The translations under genes were made by a program, and so were the position numbers. Under the pieces are notes generated by a model. It was not told the origin of the DNA. It ran no database searches and saw only the letters and a program-made list of their open reading frames with translations. Of a DNA stretch of 11,558 nt, positions 5,987 through 11,558 are shown in pieces. The stretch is taken from NCBI GenBank assembly GCA_030146905.1, contig JASLAV010000603.1, positions 1 to 11,558 of the forward strand. The letters are read 5' to 3'. Origin of the DNA: Lentzea sp. GTDB lineage: Bacteria; Actinomycetota; Actinomycetes; Mycobacteriales; Pseudonocardiaceae. Numbering within the stretch: the first letter of the stretch is position 1; every line of letters begins with the position of its first letter.

Positions 5987-6942
5987 CGGGTGGCGGTCGC
6001 GGTGGCGCGCTGGTGCAGGGCGTCGCGCAGCCACTGGGGGCTGAGGGCTTCGGCGTGGGTGGAGAGTTGCCAGAGCGCCCATTCGGCGTGGCGCCGGTCT
6101 TGGAAGGTGACGTCGAGCAGTAGCCGTCCGTCGGTTGCGGTGTTCTCGGTGAGGACGGCCAGTGCGGTGGCGAGGAGGTCGTCGCGTCGTGCGGGGTCGA
6201 GGCTCAGGTGGACGGTGACCTGGTCGCCTTCTGTGCGGAAGCGGGTGCCGCGTTCCTGCCAGGCTTGGCCGAGGTCGACGTGGTCGGGGCGTTGGGCGGG
6301 TTCGTCGAGTTCGTGTGCGGCCAGGACGCGGGAGAGCCGGTAGGTGCGGTCGGCGCCGTCTCTGGTGGCGAGCAGGTAGCCCTGGTCGCGGACGGTGACG
6401 AGGCCGATGGGGTCGACGGTGCGCCAGTGGGCCGGCTGGTCGGTGGCGGCGTAGTGGATGCGGAGTTTGTGTCCGGCGAAGACGGCGCGGCGGATTTCGG
6501 TGATGGTGGTGTCGGGGAGTTCTTCTGCTGTGGTGCGGCGGGACAGCAGGTCGGTGTGGGGGTCGATGAGCAGGCGGCGGGCGACGCCGGTGGCGGTGTG
6601 GCGGTGGGTGTCGGGGAGTGCGTCGACGACTTTGAGCATGGCGGAGGCGAGGGCGGAGCCGAGGCCGAAGGCGTGGGTGCCGCGGCGGGATCCGGCGATG
6701 AGCAGGGCGAGTGCTTCGTCGTGGGTGAGGCCGGTGAGTTCGGTGTGGAAGCCGGGCAGCAGTGCGAAGCCGCCGTGGCGGCCGCGTTCGGCGTAGACGG
6801 GGATGCCGGCGGCGGAGAGGGCGTCGATGTCGCGCAGGACGGTGCGGGTGGAGACTTCGAGTTCGCGGGCGAGTGCGGTGGCGGTCTGGCGGCCGCGGTG
6901 GCGCAGTAGCAGGACCAGTGACACCAGCCGGTCGGCGCGCAT
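5974..6942 (-). CDS. HTH-WYL transcriptional regulator (YafY/DeoR-like)
   Basis: A 322-residue regulator. Residues 1-58 form a DeoR-like winged helix (MRADRLVSLVLLLRHRGRQ, then TALARELEVSTRTVLRDIDAL) with the wing at GIPVYAERGRHGGFALLPG. A helical linker follows, then a WYL domain at about 150-235 (LRIHYAATD, TVDPIGLVTVRDQGYLLA, TYRLSRVLAAHEL); the W-Y-L triad is here G-Y-L. The C-terminal WCX-type region starts around HVDLGQAWQERGTRF. Such proteins sense ligands through the WYL domain and control nearby genes. The gene is divergent from the Rid-family gene, and the dyad at 6955-6985, 12 bp upstream of its ATG, is the likely operator for both. It overlaps the convergent VOC gene by 13 bp at the stop codons. 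ATG 6942 fits the family N-terminus. Confidence 0.93.
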   Translation of the reverse strand: MRADRLVSLVLLLRHRGRQTATALARELEVSTRTVLRDIDALSAAGIPVYAERGRHGGFALLPGFHTELTGLTHDEALALLIAGSRRGTHAFGLGSALASAMLKVVDALPDTHRHTATGVARRLLIDPHTDLLSRRTTAEELPDTTITEIRRAVFAGHKLRIHYAATDQPAHWRTVDPIGLVTVRDQGYLLATRDGADRTYRLSRVLAAHELDEPAQRPDHVDLGQAWQERGTRFRTEGDQVTVHLSLDPARRDDLLATALAVLTENTATDGRLLLDVTFQDRRHAEWALWQLSTHAEALSPQWLRDALHQRATATATRYTP

Positions 6943-6954
6943 GGGCGGATTCTA

Positions 6955-6985
6955 CGAAATACACGACACAGGGTGTCGTGTTTCG
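6955..6985. promoter_or_regulatory. Probable WYL-regulator operator (long dyad)
   Basis: ACACGACA (6961-6968) and TGTCGTGT (6974-6981) are perfect reverse complements with a 5-nt CAGGG spacer. The symmetry extends outward as CGAA (6955-6958) and TTCG (6982-6985) with a 2-nt bulge on the left. It lies in the 106-bp divergent gap between the WYL and Rid genes, where an autoregulatory site is expected. Assignment to this regulator is inferred from position. Confidence 0.72.
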
Positions 6986-7048
6986 CGGGCAGGGTCCTGG
7001 TCACGGCGGAGTGGCCGCCGGTGGTCGGACGGAGTGGTGGAAGTGGTT

Positions 7049-7444
7049 GTGGAGCGCGCGACGGTCAACCCGTGGCCGTGGTCGGTGGGTTTCGGTTTCA
7101 ACCAGGGTGAGGTCGTGTCGGGGCAGGGCAGGACGGTGTACTGCGCGGGGCAGGCGGCGACGAACGCCGCGGGTGAGCCTGTGCACGAGGGGGACATGGC
7201 GGCGCAGCTGGAGCTGAGCCTGGCGAACCTGGAGGTGGTGCTGGGTGAGGCGGGGATGTCGCTGGGGAACCTGGTGCGGCTGACCGTGTACACGACCGAT
7301 GTGGATCTGTTGTTCGGGCACTACGGGGTGTTGACGTCGCGGCTGGCGTCGGCGGGGGTGGCGTCGGCGATGACGTTGCTCGGCGTGGCGCGGCTGGCGT
7401 TCCCGTCGTTGCTGGTGGAGCTGGAGGGGACCGCGGTGGGGTGA
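7049..7444 (+). CDS. Rid-family (YjgF/YER057c/UK114) protein lacking the RidA arginine
   Basis: A 131-residue small trimeric-type Rid protein. The start region NPWPWSVGFGFNQGEVV, the core TVYCAGQAATNAAGEPVHEGDMAAQLELSLANLEVVL, GNLVRLTVYTTDV and the end ARLAFPSLLVELEGTAV cover the whole fold. Archetypal RidA deaminates reactive 2-aminoacrylate using an arginine in a PARS motif; the equivalent stretch here is ASAMTLLGVARL, with Met where that Arg should be. It therefore belongs to another Rid subfamily and may not hydrolyse enamines. Several in-frame GTGs cluster at 7034-7049; GTG 7049 is chosen because GGAAG (7039-7043) lies 5 nt ahead and the product then begins near NPWPWS as in relatives. 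It is divergent from the WYL regulator and probably controlled through the shared dyad. Confidence 0.9.
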   Translation: MERATVNPWPWSVGFGFNQGEVVSGQGRTVYCAGQAATNAAGEPVHEGDMAAQLELSLANLEVVLGEAGMSLGNLVRLTVYTTDVDLLFGHYGVLTSRLASAGVASAMTLLGVARLAFPSLLVELEGTAVG

Positions 7445-7449
7445 GCTGT

Positions 7450-7486
7450 CCGCTGCCCCGCCGCGGAAACCTCGGCGGGGCGGCGG
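7450..7486. terminator. GC-rich hairpin terminator between convergent genes
   Basis: A 14-bp stem of positions 7450-7463 with 7473-7486 (one G-U type pair in the rightward RNA) and a 9-nt loop. It fills the 46-bp gap between the end of the Rid gene and the end of the PPOX gene and can act in both directions. There is no U-tract. Confidence 0.8.
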
Positions 7487-7490
7487 TGGG

Positions 7491-7967
7491 TCAGGCGTCG
7501 AGCTCGGGTGGGAAGCCGCCGGTGGCGATGGGGCCCCAGCTGTCGATGGTGACGCGGATGAGGGACTTGCCCTGGCGGAGCATGGCGGCGCGGTACTCGT
7601 CCCAGTCGGGGTGTTCGCCCGCGATGCAGCGGTAGTACTCGACGAAGTCCTCCAGCGCCTCCGGCAGGTCGAGGACCTCGGCGGTGCCGTCGAGCTGCAC
7701 GTAGGGGCCGTCGAAGTCGTCGGAGAGCACGCACATCGTGACGGCCGGGTTGCGGCGGGCGTTGCGGGCCTTGGCGCGCTGCGGGTAGGTGGCGATGACG
7801 ATGCGGCCTTGCGTGTCGACGCCGCAGGAGACGGGGGAGACCTGCAGGCCGTCCGTGCTGCCGCGGCGGGTGATCAGGACACCGTGGTGGCGGGTGCGGA
7901 GGAACTCGAGCAGCTGCGGCCGGTCGACGACGTCGGCCGTGGCGATCTTCGGCATGATGTGCAGCAT
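7491..7967 (-). CDS. PPOX-class F420-dependent oxidoreductase (FDOR-B-like)
   Basis: A 158-residue split-barrel flavin/deazaflavin-binding protein. Key stretches: LLEFLRTRHHGVLITRRGSTDGLQVSPVSCGVD, RIVIATYPQRAKARNARRNPAVTMCVL, the barrel strand YVQLDGTAEV, and the C-terminal SWGPIATGGFPPEL. The K-x-RN-x-RR-x-P pattern and the SWGP/TGG end match actinobacterial F420-binding members of the pyridoxamine-phosphate-oxidase superfamily; the substrate cannot be told. ATG 7967 is set by an unusually strong Shine-Dalgarno, AAGGAGGTGA, 8 nt before it. A GTG at 7994 in the same frame would place this element inside the gene. The start codon overlaps that of the divergent hydrolase gene at a shared CATG. 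It is convergent with the Rid gene across a terminator hairpin. Confidence 0.92.
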   Translation of the reverse strand: MLHIMPKIATADVVDRPQLLEFLRTRHHGVLITRRGSTDGLQVSPVSCGVDTQGRIVIATYPQRAKARNARRNPAVTMCVLSDDFDGPYVQLDGTAEVLDLPEALEDFVEYYRCIAGEHPDWDEYRAAMLRQGKSLIRVTIDSWGPIATGGFPPELDA

Positions 7968-8808
7968 GGCACGGTTCACCTCCTTCGACGGCACAGAGCT
8001 CGCTTACCGGGAAGCGGGTGAGGGCGTTCCGCTGATCGTCTTGGCCGGTGGTCCCGGCAGGGCGTCGGAGTACCTGGAGACGCTGGGCGGGCTGGACGCG
8101 TCGCGGCGGCTGGTCGTGCTGGACAACCGGGGTACCGGTGAGTCGGGCGAGCCCGCGGACCCGTTCACCTACCGTCGCGACATGCTGGTGCGTGACGTGG
8201 AGGTGCTGCGCCGGCACCTGGGTGTGGAGCGGGTGGACGTGCTGGGGCACTCCGCGGGTGCGGGGATCGCGATGGGGTACGCGGCGGACTTCCCCGGCCG
8301 GGTGGGCAGGCTGGTGTTGCTGACGCCGGCGTTGCGCAGTGTCGGGTTGTCGCCGGAGCAGGGCGACTGGGACGCGTTCCTGGCGGCGCGTGCCGGTGAG
8401 CCGTGGTTCGCGGACGCGGTGGCGGCGATGGAGCGCAGTGCCGCCGGTGACGACACGGTGGAGAACCGGGTGGCGGCGTCGCCGCTGTTCTACGCGCGCT
8501 GGGACGAGCGGGCGCGGACGCACGCGCTGGCCGAGCTGGGGCAGTGGAAGTACGAGGTGGCGCTGGGCTACAACGCCGAGGGTGCGTTCGTGCCGGGTGT
8601 GCTGCGGCGTGCGCTGGCCGACTTCGACCACCCGGTGCTGGTGTACGCGTGCACGGAGGACCCGATCTCGCCGGTGCGGCGGTGCACGGAGCTGGCCGCG
8701 TTGTTCCCGGATGTCACGCTGCACGTGCACGAGGGTGTCGGGCACTACCCGTGGGTGGAGGAACCGGAGCAGGTCGCGCGGCGCGTCGCGGCGTTCCTGG
8801 ACTCCTAG
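7966..8808 (+). CDS. Alpha/beta hydrolase (proline-iminopeptidase-like, S33 type)
   Basis: A 280-residue cytoplasmic hydrolase. The oxyanion region is GGPG (28-31), followed by VVLDNRGTGES, characteristic of the S33 peptidase/epoxide-hydrolase branch. The catalytic triad is visible: nucleophile Ser96 in GHSAGAG, Asp232 in CTEDPISPV, and His260 in GVGHYPWVEEP. The cap domain (about 125-215) is rich in Trp, Glu and Asp; substrate cannot be predicted, and an aminopeptidase, esterase or lactonase are all possible. ATG 7966 gives the natural N-terminus MARFTSFDGTELAYREAGEG; ATG 7954 and 7957 are in-frame alternatives. No Shine-Dalgarno is visible before any of them, so it may be leaderless. Its start codon overlaps the PPOX start on the other strand, and its stop lies 10 bp from the stop of the convergent cyclase gene. 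Confidence 0.93.
   Translation: MARFTSFDGTELAYREAGEGVPLIVLAGGPGRASEYLETLGGLDASRRLVVLDNRGTGESGEPADPFTYRRDMLVRDVEVLRRHLGVERVDVLGHSAGAGIAMGYAADFPGRVGRLVLLTPALRSVGLSPEQGDWDAFLAARAGEPWFADAVAAMERSAAGDDTVENRVAASPLFYARWDERARTHALAELGQWKYEVALGYNAEGAFVPGVLRRALADFDHPVLVYACTEDPISPVRRCTELAALFPDVTLHVHEGVGHYPWVEEPEQVARRVAAFLDS
7976..7985 (-). promoter_or_regulatory. Strong Shine-Dalgarno of the PPOX gene
   Basis: AAGGAGGTGA on the minus strand is complementary to ten bases of the 16S rRNA 3' end and lies 8 nt before ATG 7967. It fixes the start of the PPOX gene. On the plus strand the same bases encode residues 4-7 of the divergent hydrolase. Confidence 0.85.
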
Positions 8809-8818
8809 GAACGGGTGG

Positions 8819-10072
8819 CTAGAAGGCGGTCGCGGTGGCGACGCGGTCGCGGCCGTTGTTCTTGGCCTGGTAGAGCGCCTCGTCGGCGGCCAGCAGCAGG
8901 GGGCTGAGTTCGGTGGCCGTGTCGGGGAACACCGCCGCGCCCACCGACGCGGTCAGCCCGGTGATGACGCGGTCGTGGCCCAGGCGGTCGACGACGGCGA
9001 TGTGCAGGCTCGCGATCTCGAGCCGGATGCGTTCGGCGGTGGCGCGGACCTCGCCGGTGCTGACGCCGGGCAGCAGCACGGCGAACTCCTCGCCGCCGAA
9101 GCGGCCCACGAGGTCGTAGGAGCGCACGGAGTGCTTCAGGGCGTCCGCGACGGCTCGCAGCACGCGGTCGCCGGCGAGGTGGCCGTAGTTGTCGTTGATC
9201 AGCTTGAAGTGGTCGAGGTCCAGCAGCAGCACGCCGACGGTGGAGACCAGGCGGCGGGCGCGGGCGAGTTCGCGTTCGGCGACGTCGTGCCAGAACGTCG
9301 CGTCGACCAGGCCGGTCTTGGAGTCGGTGCGGGCCGCGACCCGGAACTGCGGCAGCAGCAGGCCCATGTGCAGGGCCAGGACGGTGAGCAGCAGCATCGG
9401 TGTCAGCCACGGCCTGGCGAGCATGATGATCGCGACCCCGGAGCCCAGGCCGACCGAGGCGAGCACGATGAGCACGTCGGAGGCGTTGCCCAGTGCGGTG
9501 CGGACGGGGTTCTGGCGGTTGGTCACGAAGATCGCGGTGACGACCAGCGCGTAGTTGATGAACCAGTACAGGAACCCGGCCGTGACCAGGGTCACCAGGC
9601 CGAGTGGTCCGTCGACGTCCACGGCGCGGCCGGGGAACAGAGCGAGGACGATCTGTGCGGCGGCGCTGCCGAGGACCACGGAGGACGCGGAGAACACTTT
9701 GCGGAAGAGCACGGCGCGGCGTTTGTAGACGCGGAACCACGAGTGGGTGTAGCTGACGATGATCAGCGCCACGAGCAGCGGCATGGGGAGCACGAGGACG
9801 CCGGCGAACAGCCACACGGATTGCATGTGGGCGTGCGGTGAGCCTTCGGCTCCGATCTCGCGGATGCGTTCGATGCCCCTGGCCGCTTCCAGGTGCAGGA
9901 CGGCTCCGCCGGCGAGCAGCAGGAAGAAGGGCCAGTTCAAGGCTTCGGCAGGGGTACGTCGTGCGGTGGCGACCGTGACGAGGGTCGCTGCGGCAACCAC
10001 CGTCACGACGTAGGCCAGCACCACAGGCGGAAGCGACCATAACTTCCACCGGCGCGGGTCGAGCCAAGGCAC
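8819..10072 (-). CDS. Membrane-bound diguanylate cyclase (GGDEF)
   Basis: About 417 residues. The N-terminal half holds roughly seven hydrophobic segments (for example around residues 15-33, 47-63, 86-108, 129-147, 156-183, 197-219 and 223-241), a membrane sensor of no family I can name. The C-terminal GGDEF domain (about 248-417) starts TDSKTGLVDATFWHDVAERE, has LLLDLDHFKLINDNYGHLAGD with the metal Asp, the active-site loop GRFGGEEFAVLLPG (GGEEF 326-330) and the end ADEALYQAKNNGRDRV. RSYD (317-320) sits exactly five residues before GGEEF, the canonical RxxD inhibitory site, so feedback inhibition by cyclic-di-GMP is expected. No EAL domain is present. GTG 10072 is chosen because GGGGGGTGG precedes it and the upstream open frame to GTG 10159 contains a rare TTA codon and runs through possible promoter sequence. 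Confidence 0.9.
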   Translation of the reverse strand: MPWLDPRRWKLWSLPPVVLAYVVTVVAAATLVTVATARRTPAEALNWPFFLLLAGGAVLHLEAARGIERIREIGAEGSPHAHMQSVWLFAGVLVLPMPLLVALIIVSYTHSWFRVYKRRAVLFRKVFSASSVVLGSAAAQIVLALFPGRAVDVDGPLGLVTLVTAGFLYWFINYALVVTAIFVTNRQNPVRTALGNASDVLIVLASVGLGSGVAIIMLARPWLTPMLLLTVLALHMGLLLPQFRVAARTDSKTGLVDATFWHDVAERELARARRLVSTVGVLLLDLDHFKLINDNYGHLAGDRVLRAVADALKHSVRSYDLVGRFGGEEFAVLLPGVSTGEVRATAERIRLEIASLHIAVVDRLGHDRVITGLTASVGAAVFPDTATELSPLLLAADEALYQAKNNGRDRVATATAF

Positions 10073-10154
10073 GCTGCCACCCCCCACACCACCGTCCGGG
10101 AACCAACCACTGTAGCTACCGGGTAACTCGAAGTCGTGGCTCCATGTGGGGGAC

Positions 10155-10193
10155 CTCACCGTGAGTAGTCCTCACTGTATGCAGCCCGGTCAA
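10155..10193. promoter_or_regulatory. Divergent control region with three CTCAC/GTGAG half-sites
   Basis: CTCAC (10155-10159), GTGAG (10161-10165) and CTCAC (10171-10175) form two overlapping dyads, one with a 1-nt and one with a 5-nt spacer. TTGACC reads leftward at 10193-10188, a good -35 for the cyclase gene, although no convincing -10 follows at normal distance. The block lies between the cyclase start and the small repeat-peptide gene, so it could control either or both. Confidence 0.4.
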
Positions 10194-10224
10194 TCACCGC
10201 AGTTCACACGCAACGAACACCCAT

Positions 10225-10229
10225 AGGAG
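10225..10229 (+). promoter_or_regulatory. Shine-Dalgarno of the RPTDW peptide gene
   Basis: AGGAG ends 5 nt before ATG 10235. This is a better ribosome-binding site than most genes in this window have, and it is a main reason to call the short gene. Confidence 0.7.
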
Positions 10230-10234
10230 CAGCC

Positions 10235-10333
10235 ATGATCAACCGTACCTCCGCTGCCGGCCGTCCCGTCCGTCCGACCGACTGGGTGCGCCCCACCGAC
10301 TGGAACCGCCCGACCGACTGGGCCCGCCGCTGA
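10235..10333 (+). CDS. Small basic peptide with three tandem RPTDW repeats
   Basis: A 32-codon gene, ATG to TGA, with AGGAG 5 nt upstream. The peptide has a short N-terminal part (MINRTSAAGRPV), then the hexads RPTDWV, RPTDWN and RPTDWA, and ends RR. It has seven Arg, three Asp, three Trp, no Cys and no membrane or signal segment. The three repeat copies differ in DNA only at third codon positions (CGT/CGC, CCG/CCC), so the amino-acid repeat is kept exactly while the overlapping minus-strand frame changes residues; this supports selection in the plus frame. Each Trp is followed by x-Arg. It does not match any family I know. It could be the precursor of a modified peptide, a short signalling peptide or a small regulatory protein; no modifying enzyme or cotranscribed gene is present, and 95 of its 99 bases lie antisense within the 3' end of the MFS gene. 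Confidence 0.62.
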   Translation: MINRTSAAGRPVRPTDWVRPTDWNRPTDWARR

Positions 10334-11501
10334 GCCACCACAGCACTGCCGCGCCGCTCGCCGCGAGCACGCCCAGTGCTCCGGCGGCGGCGACGACCTG
10401 GTGCACCGCGAGGGTTTCCGCGGCCAGTCCGGCCAAGGCGACACCGACGCCCTGGGAGACCCGCAGTGCGGTGACGGCCAGGCCGAACGCCTGGCCGCGT
10501 GAGGAGTCCGGCACCGCCCGCACGAACCGCGTGTTCGCGGCCAGGTGGTAGGCGCTGGCCGCGCCGGACAGGGCGAACATGCCGAGGCTGACCGCGAGAC
10601 CCGGCCGCAGCGCGGCCGGGACGAGCACCGCGCACGCGGCGATCGCCAGCCACGGCATCAGCCGCAGCTGCCGCCGCTCGTCCAGCCGTGCCAGCAGCAG
10701 CATGCCCGCCGCCGCACCGGCGGCGTAGGCGGCGAAGATCAGTCCCACCCCGGCCGGTCCCGCTCCCAGCCGTGCCGCGTAGGGGGCGGCGAGGGCTTCG
10801 CCGACGATGTAGAAGCCAGAGACGCACGCGAGCGCGACCAGTGCCCGCATCTCCCGGTCGCACCACACCAGGCGGGCGCCGCCCACCAGGTCGGCGGGCC
10901 AGGCCCGTTCGCGCGGGCTGTGCGGAGCGGGCCGCGGCAGCAGGAACACGCCCACGAGCAGTGCCGACACGGCGAACGTCACCGCGTCGGCCAGCAGCAC
11001 CAGGCCCGGTCCGAACCAGGCGACCAGCGCGCCGCCGGTGAGGAACCCGGCGACCTGCGCGGCCTGCGTCACGGTGCCGAGCACAGCCTGCCCGAGCGGA
11101 TAGCGCTCGTCGGGCAGGATCTGCGGCAGCAACGCCGCCCGCGCCGCCCCGTGCGGTGCCCCCGCGAACTGCACCTGCACCAGCAGTGCCGCGAGCACCC
11201 ACAGCGGCACCCCGGGCACCGCCATCAGCACGAGCAGCGCCGCCCGGACCACGTCGGCGGCGACCATGACGTTCCTGCGCGCGAACCGGTCGGCGAGACC
11301 GGAGAGCACAGGCCCGCCGACCAGGTCCGGCAGGAACGTCAGCGCGTAGGTCAGGGCGGTCAGGCCCGTGCTCGCGGTGCGGTCGTAGACGTGCACGGTG
11401 AGCGCGACCCGTGCGAACTGGTCCCCGGCCACCGACACCACGTGCGCCACGAACAGGGCGCGGAACTCGCGGTCGCGAGCGAGCTCGCGGTAGCCGGGCA
11501 T
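10239..11501 (-). CDS. MFS exporter, DHA3/EntS-like
   Basis: A 420-residue permease with twelve predicted spans in two bundles. The N-terminus YRELARDREFRALFVAHVVSVAGDQFARVALTVHVYDRT and MFS motif A, SGLADRFARRNVM, between spans 2 and 3 place it in the MFS_3/DHA3 drug or siderophore exporter branch; the second bundle has the corresponding LLLARLDERRQLRLMPW loop. The substrate is unknown. The transporter fold ends at about AAVLWWLSGG; the remaining roughly 30 residues (PSRSGG, SSRWGA, PSRSDG and a basic end) are a low-complexity Ser/Gly/Arg tail encoded opposite the RPTDW peptide gene, probably a passive consequence of that overlap. ATG 11501 has only a GGAG with a short 3-nt gap before it. 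The gene lies upstream of the cyclase gene in the same direction, but 166 bp and the peptide gene separate them. Confidence 0.92.
   Translation of the reverse strand: MPGYRELARDREFRALFVAHVVSVAGDQFARVALTVHVYDRTASTGLTALTYALTFLPDLVGGPVLSGLADRFARRNVMVAADVVRAALLVLMAVPGVPLWVLAALLVQVQFAGAPHGAARAALLPQILPDERYPLGQAVLGTVTQAAQVAGFLTGGALVAWFGPGLVLLADAVTFAVSALLVGVFLLPRPAPHSPRERAWPADLVGGARLVWCDREMRALVALACVSGFYIVGEALAAPYAARLGAGPAGVGLIFAAYAAGAAAGMLLLARLDERRQLRLMPWLAIAACAVLVPAALRPGLAVSLGMFALSGAASAYHLAANTRFVRAVPDSSRGQAFGLAVTALRVSQGVGVALAGLAAETLAVHQVVAAAGALGVLAASGAAVLWWLSGGPSRSGGSSRWGAPSRSDGRDGRQRRYG
10271..10324 (+). repeat. 18-bp tandem repeat, three copies, coding for RPTDWx
   Basis: Copies at 10271-10288, 10289-10306 and 10307-10324 share CCACCGACTGG or CCGACCGACTGG cores. 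Differences inside the RPTDW codons are two synonymous third-base changes; the sixth codon varies (Val, Asn, Ala). Confidence 0.85.
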
Positions 11502-11521
11502 GCGCTCCAGAATGGATTACC

Positions 11522-11536
11522 GGTCGATCGCCGACC
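11522..11536. promoter_or_regulatory. Short dyad upstream of the MFS exporter gene
   Basis: GGTCG (11522-11526) and CGACC (11532-11536) are inverted with a 5-nt spacer, about 20 bp upstream of the MFS start. ACCGGT occurs at 11519-11524 and again at 11546-11551. This is a possible operator, but arms this short arise easily by chance in GC-rich DNA. Confidence 0.2.
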
Positions 11537-11558
11537 AGAACGCACACCGGTGATCCCG

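Noticed and set aside
2894..6964. A very long minus-strand open frame opposite the Cys4, GGDEF-EAL, VOC and WYL genes
   Set aside because: Its translation is an Arg/His/Pro/Gln-rich run with no domain and lies over well-supported genes in other frames. This is the usual artefact of very high GC third positions.
7004..7020. Hairpin CGGCGG/CCGCCG before the Rid gene
   Set aside because: Six-base all-GC arms are expected by chance at this composition, and nothing else marks it as functional.
8339..9841. Plus-strand open frame spanning the hydrolase end and the antisense of the cyclase gene
   Set aside because: It begins inside the hydrolase in another frame and is low-complexity Arg/Trp then Gln/His/Asp-rich; the GGDEF protein on the minus strand explains the region.
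10073..10159. N-terminal extension of the diguanylate cyclase to GTG 10159
   Set aside because: The extra 29 codons include a rare TTA and Gly-rich low complexity and would run through the likely control region; GTG 10072 has a better ribosome-binding stretch.
10155..10165. BldD-type cyclic-di-GMP-responsive operator upstream of the cyclase
   Set aside because: The BldD box needs a 5-nt centre between TNAC and GTNA; here TCAC and GTGA are separated by a single base.

Overview
The window looks like chromosomal DNA of a high-GC actinomycete. The reasons are the very high G+C at third codon positions, GTG starts, an F420-type PPOX oxidoreductase, a WYL regulator, a Cfp30B-like VOC protein and a small Cys4 protein of the actinobacterial CRQRAYERR type. 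A Pseudonocardiaceae member (Lentzea/Saccharothrix/Actinosynnema/Amycolatopsis-like) is the best guess by feel of the proteins, not a proven placement. I see no tRNA, rRNA, insertion sequence, prophage or CRISPR array.

Layout. 1-300: the 3' end of a membrane-protein gene (+), closed by a strong hairpin that also faces the end of the next gene. 297-2522 (-): a glycerophosphodiester phosphodiesterase gene followed by an Atg22/UMF1-type MFS transporter gene, probably one transcription unit, with a dense inverted-repeat element between them. 2523-2920: a 398-bp gene-free stretch holding an AT-rich divergent promoter region and a hairpin-rich leader. 2921-5986 (+): a small Cys4 protein, a PAS-PAS-GGDEF-EAL cyclic-di-GMP protein and a two-domain VOC protein. 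5974-6942 (-): a WYL transcription factor overlapping the VOC gene tail to tail. 7049-7444 (+): a Rid-family protein divergent from the WYL gene, with a near-perfect operator-like dyad between them. 7491-7967 (-) and 7966-8808 (+): a PPOX oxidoreductase and an alpha/beta hydrolase whose start codons share the same CATG. 8819-10072 (-): a membrane diguanylate cyclase. 10235-10333 (+): a previously unremarked 32-codon gene with three tandem RPTDW repeats, embedded antisense in the 3' end of the last gene. 10239-11501 (-): a DHA3/EntS-like MFS transporter.

How the genes fit together. Two cyclic-di-GMP genes lie about 3.5 kb apart. One is a soluble, apparently bifunctional synthase/hydrolase without a canonical product-inhibition site. 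The other is a membrane synthase with an intact RxxD site. The WYL/Rid/VOC group looks like a small regulated metabolite- or stress-response locus. The gdpD-MFS pair suggests phosphodiester or polyol salvage with transport. The most novel item is the RPTDW repeat peptide: it has a good ribosome-binding site, and its repeats differ only at synonymous positions of the + frame. That supports real translation, and the peptide could be a secreted or modified peptide precursor or a small regulatory protein. No modifying enzyme is visible in the window, so its function is unknown.
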